Shown here piece by piece: positions 49,767 to 58,819 of a DNA stretch of 64,000 nucleotides (its first letter is position 1; each line of letters opens with the position of its first letter). The DNA is from Maniola hyperantus. Taxonomy: Eukaryota > Arthropoda > Insecta > Lepidoptera > Nymphalidae. The translations under genes were made by a program, and so were the position numbers. The notes below the pieces were generated by a model, which saw nothing but the letters and a program-made list of their open reading frames with translations, searched no databases and was not told where the DNA came from. The stretch is from contig NC_048539.1 in assembly GCF_902806685.2 (NCBI RefSeq), positions 1,872,501 through 1,936,500 of the forward strand, given 5' to 3'.

Positions 49767-50291
49767 ATTATTATTTATTTATTTATAAAATTACAAAAAA
49801 CAAAAATACCAAACTTATTCTAGAACATAAAAATTACAAATCGAAAATATCATCTAAACCACCGCAACGAGGCAGGGTGCTGGGAACGCTGGCAGCGTTA
49901 CCTCGTTGAATGGCCAGACTAATATGCTGACCGAGGTAACTGCCAGCCCTCCGGTCCCCCGTGGATTCCGCGAGACGGGATGAAAGGTCCTTAAAAAAGG
50001 ATCTAGCATCCTCGCCCCACGAACCCATGGTCTCCACCCCAAAAGGCACAAATATGAAACTATTTTCTATATTCTCATATTTGCGCCTCTTGGCCCTTTC
50101 TGCCTTAGTAGCCGCCGCTCCGGCCGCCACGGAGGTCGCCTGTACGTGTGACAGCGCCAGTGTATCCCACACGTGGCATCCCACACAAGCGACCTACCTT
50201 GCTTCCACGGGACAAGAGTCATACCGTCTGGTCTCTTGCCATCGCTACGTGCCAAACCATTTGGTTCCAATATATTCATATTTATATTCAA
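49767..50291 (-). pseudogene. Retroelement polyprotein C-terminus, frameshifted
   Basis: Minus strand. The upstream frame reads GKRPDGMTLVPWKQGRSLVW then DATC. After a 1-nt loss near 50161-50170 the frame at 49834-50184 continues DTLALSHVQATSVAAGAAAT, then FVPFGVETMGSWGEDARSFF and YLGQHISLAIQRGNAASV, ending DDIFDL. This block occurs downstream of reverse transcriptase in many invertebrate elements. RPD followed by WD about 15 residues later resembles a PD-(D/E)XK nuclease signature, as in restriction-like-endonuclease LINEs. A TAAATAAATAATAATA tail at 49767-49795 ends the insertion. The RT itself is absent. Family placement is inferred. Confidence 0.5.
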
Positions 50292-50299
50292 TCAATTAA

Positions 50300-50575
50300 T
50301 TGGGATGATGAACATGCCAAAAATAAATGATCATTTCTTATGAATTACTAAAATTACTATACTACGACTCGCGAGCAGAAAGGTTTACATAGTACTATAA
50401 TAATTATTATTATACACACTAATTACTACACGTCATAAATTATATGAAGATTAAGCTATTAATTTGTATGTGATTATGGTAATAAGTAATAACACTAACT
50501 CACCTGTATAATTGGATGAAAGACAGACAGCACAATAATAATTTCCGTTTATGATTATATTATAACTAGCTTATG
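50300..50575. other. Unassigned AT-rich sequence
   Basis: No gene or repeat named. Confidence 0.35.
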
Positions 50576-50786
50576 CTCGCGACTTAATCTGCGTGGACTA
50601 CACAAATTTCAAACCTCTATATTTCCATACCAAGTGGGATATCATACGAAAGATTTTTACCTGTACATTCTCAAAGAGATTTTATTTATTTTTATGCGTA
50701 CTAGTTTTGATTTATCGTGCAAAATGTTGAAAAAAAAGCCGAGTACGGAACCCTCGTTGGACGAGCCTGACTCGCCGGTTTTTTTG
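50576..50786 (-). repeat. Helitron A / family B junction
   Basis: About 55 bp of family A CTAG end (CTAGCTTATGCTCGCGACTT) runs straight into the second half of family B (AAGTGGGATATCATACGAAA ... GCCTGACTCGCCGGTTTTTT). Confidence 0.6.
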
Positions 50787-51415
50787 CATGGATATAAGTA
50801 AAGACTTAGGGCCGGTTGTTTCAACAAACTTTGACGGACACGTAACCTTTAAATATGGCGCTAACGAACGTAAGTAAAGAAAAAGCGTTGATTCAGCATC
50901 TATTAGCGCTAACGTTCGTTAAAAAGTTACGTTTACGTTAACCAGTGCTGGCGCCATTGGTGATCGTCAAATCAGTTCGTAACTTCATACTTCTTACAAA
51001 CGGAATATTTTATTTACAAATTATAATGGAATCAATTTAATTCAAAGCTTTTAATGATAGTTTTTTTGAAGATTTTGTAAGAAAGAAAAAGTGTTTAAAA
51101 TGCGAAGTAGCAATATTAATAACTATGTATATAATTTAATATACTTAAAATGAAATAAGAAAAGGATACGGAGAAGTAAGTTAATTTTTAGGGTTAGTTT
51201 CGCAACCAAAATAACAATGACGAACAGTTTTTTGTACAATGAAGCAACGCACTTAAATTAACAGATGTTAAAGTTCGTCTACGTCCGTTAAATTTTAACG
51301 AACGGATCTTACGAAGACCAATGGTTTGAAACAACCGGCCCTTAGAGAGTAACATGTACCTATTACTTTTTATCCCGCAAAATAAAAAATCCATGGGATT
51401 TTTTAAAACACAAAT
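50787..51415 (+). mobile_element. Helitron-like family F fragment split by a MITE
   Basis: GCATGGATATAAGTAAAGAC at 50787-50806 and GAGAGTAACATGTACCTATT, TTTTTATCCCGCAAAATAAA after 51344 are adjacent in other family F copies (compare 45685-45725). Confidence 0.6.
50809..51341. mobile_element. MITE, 533 bp, TTA target duplication
   Basis: Ends GGGCCGGTTGTTTCAACAAA and TGGTTTGAAACAACCGGCCC, flanked by TTA on each side (50806-50808, 51342-51344). The interior is AT-rich with AACGAACG motifs near both ends. TTA plus GGGCC ends fit PIF/Harbinger. Non-coding. Confidence 0.8.
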
Positions 51416-51416
51416 T

Positions 51417-51850
51417 CATCATCATCATTCATCATTATTATCATCAACCGATAGACGTCCACTGTTGGACATAGGTCTCTTGTAGGCACTTCCACACGCC
51501 ACAATCTTGCGTCACCTGAATTCAGCGGCTCCCTGCGACTCGTCTGATGTCGTCCGTCCACCTAGTGAGGGGTCTTCCAACGCTGCGTCTTCTGGTGCGA
51601 GGTCGCCATTCCAGCACCTTGAGACCCTAACGTCTATCGGTTTTACGAACTATGTACCACTTCAGCTTCGCAACCCGTTGAGCTATGTCGGATACTCTAG
51701 TTCTCCTACGGATCTCATTTCTGATTTGATCACGTAGAGAAACTCAAGCATAGCTCGCTCCATCGCCCGCTGAGTGACTCTGAGCTTTTTTATGAGGCCC
51801 ATAGTTAGCGATCATGTCTCGGATCCATATGTCATCTACGATATGGCGAC
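51417..51850 (-). mobile_element. RTE-type LINE 3' end, longer
   Basis: About 430 bp on the minus strand: coding remnant upstream (ATGAGATCCGTAGGAGAAC, AGCTATGCTTGAGTTTCTC), the usual end, and a (GATGAT)n-like tail (ATCATCATCATTCATC on plus). Confidence 0.75.
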
Positions 51851-51970
51851 TACATTTGGTAAGTAATATTTTCAGAATTAAGTTTTTTTAAATGTATTAG
51901 TGTAAGTAGCCGTTAGTTAATTTAATAAATAAAATAAAATGAATATACTTTGTACTTAGCTATGCATAAG

Positions 51971-52172
51971 CAGTCCTTACAATTCACGAGGGCGAGTGGC
52001 TCATGCTTGTGTTTAACTCGTGTCGGTATAAGTAAGATGTAAATGTGTGCGTTTGCGAGCGCTTGCTCGCGACTGATTGGTCCGCCATGCACGCATACTT
52101 ACACAACGTATATGAATACGACGGACGTAACCACAAGTAAAGTGCACTCGCCTTCGTGAATTGCAAAATCTG
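51971..52172. mobile_element. MITE family H, copy 2
   Basis: Ends CAGTCCTTACAATTCACGAG and CTTCGTGAATTGCAAAATCTG. Interior AGCGCTTGCTCGCGACTGAT and TTGGTCCGCCATGCACGCAT shared with 19095-19303. Confidence 0.75.
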
Positions 52173-52690
52173 TATGTAAGTTTTTCCTGTTTGTATTTAA
52201 AATCGTACGCCAGGTTTACTCCCTCTTCGACTATTTTGGCCCTCCGTTTTTCCAAACGTTATCGCATCGGCAAACATTTCTATGTAAATAGGATGACTGT
52301 AACTATATTTCACAAAAATCTTTTATCGGCGCGCCCTTATAAGATTTTCTCTCAAATATCTGTAACACCGCAAATATTTTCGTTAAGATCTCCTTTGGGA
52401 AAAAATGTGTCAAGTTTTCTCCCTTTGTGACCTGAGGCTTTCGTTTTTTCTTAAGGCGTTATTCCAATAAAATATTGCTGTAATCTTTTTATGATTTTAA
52501 TTAAGCTTGTCACGATTTTTTTTAATACTGTGAAGTAAGTACGTACTTGAGTGATGCCGTGACTTCAAAGCTGTCGAACACTGAGCCACAATTGGTCAAG
52601 ACTAGAAGCCACAACAAATTGTATTCGAGATTAATCGTTTATTTGTCATATTACTGACGTAAACTGGGCGTGTCTGAGCCACAAGCTGCG
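52173..52690. other. Unassigned sequence
   Basis: No gene recognised. The 89-codon plus frame at 52161-52430 begins inside the MITE and has no domain. Confidence 0.35.
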
Positions 52691-52880
52691 GAAGTGATTA
52701 TTGCCCACTACTTGTAGACAGACACTCTAGCACTATTATAGCCACTATTGGCTAGAGTCTAGCCACTATTGGCAATAGTGGCTACAACTGGTACTCGTGT
52801 CTAGCTACTAGTGGCTATGACTGGTAGCCACAGCCACTAGTTGCTGTGACTGGTGGTCACACCTGTACTTGGTGGTGATA
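52691..52880. repeat. Cryptic repeat of TAGCCACTA / TAGTGGCTA
   Basis: The words AGCCACTATTGG, TAGTGGCTA, CCACTAGTTG and GACTGGTAGCC recur in both orientations over about 190 bp, giving many possible small hairpins. Confidence 0.65.
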
Positions 52881-52943
52881 GTACTTGACTGGACGATCAA
52901 GTCGCAAATCCTAAATAGAAAAATACAAAGTTATGGGCATAGG

Positions 52944-53160
52944 CATCGATATAAATGACAAGATATGGTCAAGCGAACAAAATTTTTCACGGTCTAGAAA
53001 CCAAATAAATCAGCGCCATCTCTTAAATATGCACATAATATATATTTACGCACAGATACAAACATTTACGCACTAATGAGTTGGTGCCAGTTTGCTTGTT
53101 AATGACCCTGTCCATACGAAGTAATAATATATAAGTCAATGGACATAGGATATTCACCAT
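52944..53160 (+). repeat. Interspersed repeat 'GACAAGATATGG'
   Basis: ATCGATATAAATGACAAGAT ... CTGTCCATACGAAGTAATAA, ATATAAGTCAATGGA. Best match to 46277-46500, with an internal insertion around 53030-53075. Confidence 0.65.
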
Positions 53161-53411
53161 ATTATAGTCACCATAGAATTTTTAAGAAACTCATCAGTTT
53201 AACCAATTTCGATGAATTTTGCTTGATATTTCGAAAACTGGAAACTGAATAGGGTGTGTACTTTTATCCTGGGAAATCAAAAAGTCCTAAATCCACGCGC
53301 ATGAATTTATGAGTAAATCATTAATCATAAACTTTATTGCAATACTTGTTGCTGCTAAACCAAAAAAATCACAGAAACAGAACATACAAGAATTATAATA
53401 ATTATTAAGTA
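53161..53411. other. Unassigned AT-rich sequence
   Basis: A short family F-like scrap at 53265-53300. Otherwise nothing named. Confidence 0.3.
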
Positions 53412-53727
53412 TCATCATCATCATGATCAATCCATCGCAGGCTCACTACAGAGCACGGGTCTCCTCTCAGAGTGAGAAGGGTTTTGGCCATAGTCTACCA
53501 CGCTGGCCAAGTGCGGATTGGCAGACTTCACACACCTTTGAGAACGTTATGGAGAACTCTCAGGCATGTAGGTTTCCTCACGATGTTTTCCTTCACCGTT
53601 AAAGCAAGTAATATTTTAATTTCTTAAAAACGCACATAACTCCGAAAAGTTAGAGGTGCGTGCCCGGGATCGAACCCCCGAACTCCGATTTCAAGGCGGA
53701 CGTCCTAACCACTAGTCTACCACAGCT
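53412..53727 (-). mobile_element. SINE-1, full copy
   Basis: Tail, body and intact tRNA-like head on the minus strand (A box in GTAGACTAGTGG; B box GGTTCGATCCC). Confidence 0.85.
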
Positions 53728-53755
53728 TCATTCATTCACTATTAAGTATAGTATA

Positions 53756-54010
53756 TCTATATATATAAAAGGAAAAGGTGACTGACTGACTGACTGACTG
53801 ACTGACTGACTGACTGACTGACTGACTGACTGATCTATCAACGCACAGCTCAAACTACTGGATGGATCGGGCTGAAATTTGGCATGCAGATAGCTATTAT
53901 GACGTAGGCATCCGCTAAGAAACGATTTTTGAAAATTCAACTCCTAAGGGGGTGAAATAGGGGTTTGAAATTTTTTAGTCCACGCGGACGAAGTCGCGAG
54001 CATAAGCTAG
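53756..54010 (+). mobile_element. Helitron-like family A, longest microsatellite
   Basis: TCTATATATATAAAAGGAAA, then about thirteen CTGA units, ending GCGAGCATAAGCTAG. The longest CTGA tract of the family in this window. Confidence 0.8.
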
Positions 54011-54506
54011 TTAGTATTATATAATTCAAACGGCGCGGCGGTGGGCTGATTAAAAATAAAATATCTTCCCTGTTTGCAACCAACAAAAAATGGCATGATT
54101 CTATAAAGTAGGTAGGTAGTATACTTTATCCCACTTTAGTCCACAGTATGTTACTGTAATCGCCACGTTAGTTTTTGTCCCGAAAGTGCCTAAAAAATGT
54201 CGACTCTATCCTGATGGTACTCGGTTCCTAACGATCTTCATTTTACTAATGCTTTCCACTTTTTCGGCGCTCGACGTCAATAGATTTTAGGATCGTAGCG
54301 TAGAGGGTAAAATGAATTTCCTCTAACTAGTTAATTTATTAGGGGTTGAGATTTATATTCTATACTATACGAGATTAATTCATGTAGTTTAATGGAGCCT
54401 GAACAAATTACTGTTTAAGTTCGTATGGTTATAAGTTTTGGTGGGAGTAGGTTTCTACTGAAAATGGTAGACTCTCAATATTTCAATGAGTAATACACAC
54501 CAGAAT
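54011..54506. other. Unassigned sequence
   Basis: No gene or named repeat recognised. Confidence 0.35.
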
Positions 54507-55253
54507 GGCCTCATAAGAAAGCTCAGAGTCACTCAGCGGGCGATGGAGAGAGCTATGCCCGGAGTTTCTCTACGTGATCAAATCAGAAATGAGGAGATCC
54601 GTAGGAGAACTGGAGAACTAGAGTAACCGACATAGCTTAACGGATTGCGAAGCAGAAGTGGCAATAGGCAGGGTGATCGAATTGAACGAGCAGACATCGA
54701 TTGTTTTAGCATCGAGTTCAAGTTCTCAACATATTGACAGCAATCACTCGGTTCAACTCGGTTGCGCAGCGTTTAGGAAGCTTCGAGATATCTTCTTGTC
54801 AAAAATTCCTCAGTGCTTGAAGACCAAAGTCTTCGAACAGTGCGTGTTGCCAGTCATGACATATGGATCCGACACATGGTCGCTAACTATCGGCCTCATA
54901 AAAAGCTCAGAGTCACTCAGCGGGCGATGGAGAGAGATGTGCGGAGTTTCTCTACGTTATCAAATCAGAAATGAGGAGATCTGTAGGAGAACTAGAGTAT
55001 CCGACATAGCTCAACGGGTTGCGAAGCTGAAGTGGCACATAGTTCATAAACCGATAGATGTTGGGGTCCCAAGGTGCTAGAATGGCGACCTCGCACCTGA
55101 AGTCGCAGTGTTGGAAGACCCCCCACTAGGTGGACAGACGACATCAGACGAGTCGCAGGGAGCCGCTGGATCCAGGCGGCGCAAGACCGTGGCATGTGGA
55201 AGTCCCTGCAAGAGGCATATCGGTTGATGATGATGGTGATGATGACACAACAG
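54507..55253 (+). pseudogene. RTE-type LINE polyprotein remnant with internal duplication
   Basis: 54661-55253 encodes the segment after the RT core: FRKLRDIFLSKIPQCLKTKV, then VLPVMTYGSDTW, SLRYQIRNEEICRRTRV, SDIAQRVAKLKWH and further the TDDIRRVA region in another frame. It ends with a GATGATGGTGATGATG tail. The block 54507-54660 is a second, more damaged copy of the 54892-55045 segment placed upstream of it. Several frameshifts and no catalytic RT motif, so not functional. Confidence 0.8.
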
Positions 55254-55372
55254 ATTTGATCTTTTGGAGTTATTCCAAATATTTTCAGTAGTAACCTATA
55301 ATAGGAAAGGATTAAAAACCAATATTTTCTTTATAAACACAGGCTTTGCTACATCGAACACCACTAGTTACA
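55254..55372. other. Flank of the LTR element
   Basis: AT-rich, no feature named. Ends with the target duplication TTATA. Confidence 0.4.
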
Positions 55373-55377
55373 TTATA

Positions 55378-55633
55378 TTTAGGTACAGAAGTAAAATTCA
55401 ATTAAAAAAAAACAAAATTTATTAACACAAAACCAAATACTTTTACAATTATCAAACTTTTAATGATTGGAACAAAATTTAACACGAAAGACACAAAAAG
55501 TAAAAGTCAGTAATAAAGAAAAACATAATTCAAACCAGACCACGATGAATACAGCACAAAAATCAGTAGCGAAATGAGCCTCGTACTTGGGCGCACCTCG
55601 CTTTTATAGGCGACTACCGCCTACAATCTAAGA
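55378..55633 (-). repeat. 3' LTR
   Basis: 256 bp. On the minus strand it starts TCTTAGATTGTAGG and ends CTTCTGTACCTAAA. TATA box CTATAAAAG at 55601-55609 and AATAAA at 55418-55423. The single visible difference from the 5' LTR is at 55415. The ends lack the usual TG...CA and carry only TTAG/CTAA. Confidence 0.9.
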
Positions 55634-55655
55634 CGGCCTCTCCTGACTATGCGGC
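55634..55655 (-). other. Candidate polypurine tract
   Basis: Directly upstream of the 3' LTR on the minus strand: AGTCAGGAGAGGCCG then TCTTAG. The purine run AGGAGAGG is short for a PPT. Confidence 0.45.
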
Positions 55656-56077
55656 GTCCTCGTCCGCCGTCATAGCCAGAAAAGGTCGTGAGATCTTCTC
55701 TGCGGAGACTTGCAGCTGGTGCCGCAACGCTGTCGGCGTGCGGTGCGCGAGGGGAGACCGGTGAGGAGCTCGCCGAATGGAGCGATGCCTCTGCCTCTAC
55801 CGCTGGAGGTGCCGGGGCAAACTCAGGTGCGGAAGGGGGGACCAGCACCTGGGCCTACTACTTCATAGTCATCACCTGAAATTAGTTTCGATATAGCACA
55901 ACTCCATAGCTACAAATGTTAACACAATGGGTAAGCAATTCGAAATGCGACTTAGCATTAGCTGGACATGTAGATAAATCATTTTGTTTTATGGGGTGTC
56001 CCTATCACCCAGAGGAGGTGACACCTATCAACCTATGAGACGTCTCAAACCTAGCGCGCGCTTCTTCTCATCATCTT

Positions 56078-56270
56078 CAGACCGCCAGACTCGGGGAACG
56101 GTCTCACACCGCCAGACTCGGGCAACGGTCTATGAAGCAGGAACTTGAGGTGACCATCATCAGACCACCAGACTCGGGCAACGGTCTCAGACCACCAGAC
56201 TCGGGCAACGGTCTATGGAGCAGGAACTTGAGATGACCATCATCAGACCACCGGGCTCGGGCAACAGTCT
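56078..56270. repeat. Minisatellite, 83-bp higher-order period
   Basis: A 27-bp unit (CAGACCACCAGACTCGGGCA then ACGGTCT) occurs at 56078, 56105, 56161, 56188 and 56244. It is arranged as pairs separated by a 29-bp spacer (ATGGAGCAGGAACTTGAGAT...). The pair plus spacer repeats every 83 bp. Confidence 0.9.
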
Positions 56271-56502
56271 ATGAAAGTGCATCTCAACCAGCCACCGTTG
56301 AACTTCCCTTGAGGAGTAAAGCATTACCGTGATTTGTTTAGTCATAGCACAAAAATAGATGTCGTGGATCAGTCCGTAAGTAGATAAGTACGTAAGGGAG
56401 CAAGCAAGGCCTTTTTAGTTAGGAGGGTGAGAGTTTTGGGGCTATGATTAACAAAATCACGACTTTCATCTTCACCACCACAAAGTAGTCAACAAGCTGA
56501 AC

Positions 56503-56823
56503 TCATACTTGAAGAAAGCAGTACACGCGTCCAGGCGCCACTCTCCCCGCCAGGGCACCATGCCCTCCACTGCCACCTGTAGTCGTGCCATACGACCCAC
56601 TCAGCAGCTCCAGCTCGTAGCGGCTGCTTGGCAGGGTATTCAGGACCTTGTATGGCCCCCGCATACCAGGATCAAGTTTCCCCGTGGACTGGGAGTACTT
56701 GATCACAAACACCATGGCTCCAGCCTGAAACACACGAGGCGGACAACGATTCTGATTATCATAGGCATCCCTGCCAGGCACGATATCAATCTGGAGATCA
56801 AGCCGTACAGTTTCAGCAACCAC
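56503..56823 (-). pseudogene. Gypsy integrase C-terminal remnant
   Basis: The minus-strand frame contains RVFQAGAMVFVIKY, SQSTGKLDPGMRGPYKVLN and SRYELELLSGSYGTTT, the pattern of the integrase C-terminal (chromatin/DNA-binding) domain of Gypsy elements in Lepidoptera. The start Met is internal. The DDE catalytic core that should precede it is absent: upstream sequence jumps from the zinc-binding region to this domain. Not functional. Confidence 0.75.
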
Positions 56824-56829
56824 ACTGTT

Positions 56830-57560
56830 GTCTACTGGTGAGGAACTCTAGAGATCTGCTTGTTTGATATACAAACCAGGCAGTGAGCCACATACTTAAC
56901 TACGACCTGAAGTAGCCCAGGAAACCAGAAGTACTTCGGGATCAGGTTCAGAGCCTTTTAGGCAAAGACTTGCAGCAGACGACGGTATCACAACTACCAC
57001 GCTTCCGCTCCTACTGGTGAGTAGCGGTAATAGAGCGTAACACTTTAATACCGATGAGAGTCTAGCTGTCCCACTTACAGATACTCGACGAGCTTGTCCT
57101 GATCTGCGACCTGCACCATCTGAGCCCAGTTGCTCGGCTTGGTGATGCTGTTGACTTAAAGGGTTGCAGCTAAAATAGTCGCCATAACACATCATCGTGC
57201 GCTTTTGGTACTCAAAGTCGAAGATGAAGTCATGGAAATAAATTCACATACGAGTAACGCGCGGCAGTGCGGCCTTCTTACGCTCGGTGGCTGTGAAAGC
57301 GTTGTAGTTGGTCACACCCATAAACTGAAGACAAACCAAATGGTGGCGCAAGTGTTGACTGCCAACGCTCCCAGCACGTAGGAGTACTACCTACTCACTG
57401 CACCGTGGGTAAATTAGCAAAGATTGCTACCTTGGACTCAGTGGTGAGTCGCTCAGTGATGTTCTGACGTATCTTTTCCTGTTCAGGGCCTCAATGAAAA
57501 GGACCCTCTTTTTTTCGTCAAACGTGCAAGGCAGGCTGTCTGAATAGCATACTCCTCAAC
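56830..57560 (-). pseudogene. Gypsy pol remnant: RNase H end and integrase zinc region
   Basis: Read on the minus strand in broken frames: TNYNAFTATERKKAALPRVT near 57315-57255, FIFDFEYQKRTMMCYGDYFS near 57225-57170, SNWAQMVQVADQDKLVEYL near 57130-57070, and KYVAHCLVCIS near 56900-56860, next to a zinc-binding HHCC-type region. In-frame stops and shifts separate the pieces. Upstream, RT-connection text around 57440-57540 is only tentatively recognised. The RT catalytic YxDD block is not seen. Confidence 0.65.
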
Positions 57561-58145
57561 GTAGCGCCGAAAGTACCCAGCTAGATCTTAGATTGCCAGA
57601 TTTGTTTAATGTACTCAAGGGGTAAGGACTTTTACCTACGTTATGGCCTTGTCCTAAAGACTCGGCCTCGCCTGACCCTAACAAATGAATCTCATAAAAA
57701 TGGTAAACTCGGAAACAATCGGTAACGGGAATTATCAGATTTTCTAAAAGAGTTGAATCTACCCACGTTACATTATTTACGAACACACTACAGTGCGTCG
57801 CTGGCTAGCATGTCATACGAAACACCTTCAAGTCCAAGACGGTATGCGTAGGTCACGTGCTTTAATACAACACGTGCCTATCGAAATCATGGACACTAAC
57901 TTTAAAAAAAGAACATTCTCACCAATCAGCTCGTACAAGGGCTTGGCAGCGCTTGTGTTGCCCCACGATGCGCATGGCATCGTGCCACAATACCAGTGAG
58001 CTGAAACGTTCACGAAGGGCGCCGAAGCTTGGAGCAGCATGCGCGGTTTGGTGCCGCGACACCAGTGAGCCCCATGCTCGCGAGAGGCACCATAGCCCGC
58101 AGCGGCGCACGCAGCGCAGTACCACCAGCGCGCCGTCTCGTTCGC
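57561..58145. other. LTR element interior, becoming GC-rich
   Basis: No coding match. From about 57940 the sequence is GC-rich and carries two diverged blocks around CACCAGTGAGC (57990-58000 and 58060-58072), each near a (T/G)GTGCC/GTGCCG word, leading into the 68-bp array. Confidence 0.4.
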
Positions 58146-58819
58146 CAAGAGCGCAGAAAAGCGCGGCAGCGGCGCGGCACGTCGCAGCAACGCCAGCGCA
58201 GCGTCACGCTCGTGCAGAGCGCAGAAAGGCGCGGCGGCGGCGCGGCACGGCGCAGCAACGCCAGCGCACCGTCACGCTCGTGCAGAGCGCAGAAAGGCGC
58301 GGCGGCGGCGCGGCACGGCGCAGCAACGCCAGCGCACCGTCACGCTCGTGCAGAGCGCAGAAAGGCGCGGCGGCGGCGCGGCACGGTGCAGCAACGCCAG
58401 CGCAGCGTCACGCACGTGCAGAGCGCAGAAAGGCGCGGCAGCGGCGCGGCACGGCGCAGCAACGCCAGCGCACCGTCACGCTCGTGCAGAGCGCAGAAAG
58501 GCGCGGCGGCGGCGCGGCACGGCGCAGCAACGCCAGCGCAGCGTCACGCTCGTGCAGAGCGCAGAAAGGCGCGGCGGCGGCGCGGCACGGCGCAGCAACG
58601 CCAGCGCACCGTCACGCTCGTGCAGAGCGCAGAAAGGCGCGGCGGCGGCGCGGCACGGTGCAGCAACGCCAGCGCAGCGTCACGCACGTGCAGAGCGCAG
58701 AAAGGCGCGGCAGCGGCGCGGCACGGCGCAGCAACGCCAGCGCACCGTCACGCTCGTGCAGAGCGCAGAAAGGCGCGGCGGCGGCGCGGCACGGCGCAGC
58801 AACGCCAGCGCAGCGTCAG
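58146..58819. repeat. 68-bp GC-rich minisatellite, about 10 units
   Basis: Units start at 58146, 58214, 58282, 58350, 58418, 58486, 58554, 58622, 58690 and 58758 (GCAGAGCGCAGAAAGGCGCG...). Variant sites show that units 3-4-5-6 and 7-8-9-10 are the same series, a 272-bp higher-order repeat. 68 is not a multiple of 3 and no frame has a stop, so three overlapping plus-strand frames stay open (Ala/Arg-rich, up to 335 codons). These are an artefact of the repeat, not evidence of a gene. Confidence 0.95.

Noticed and set aside
49961..50299. 112-codon plus-strand frame
   Set aside because: Antisense to the recognised retroelement C-terminus on the minus strand.
55621..55848. 75-codon minus frame next to the 3' LTR, as an env-like gene
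   Set aside because: Low-complexity Pro/Ala text spanning the LTR border. No signal peptide, membrane segment or cleavage motif, so no env is claimed.
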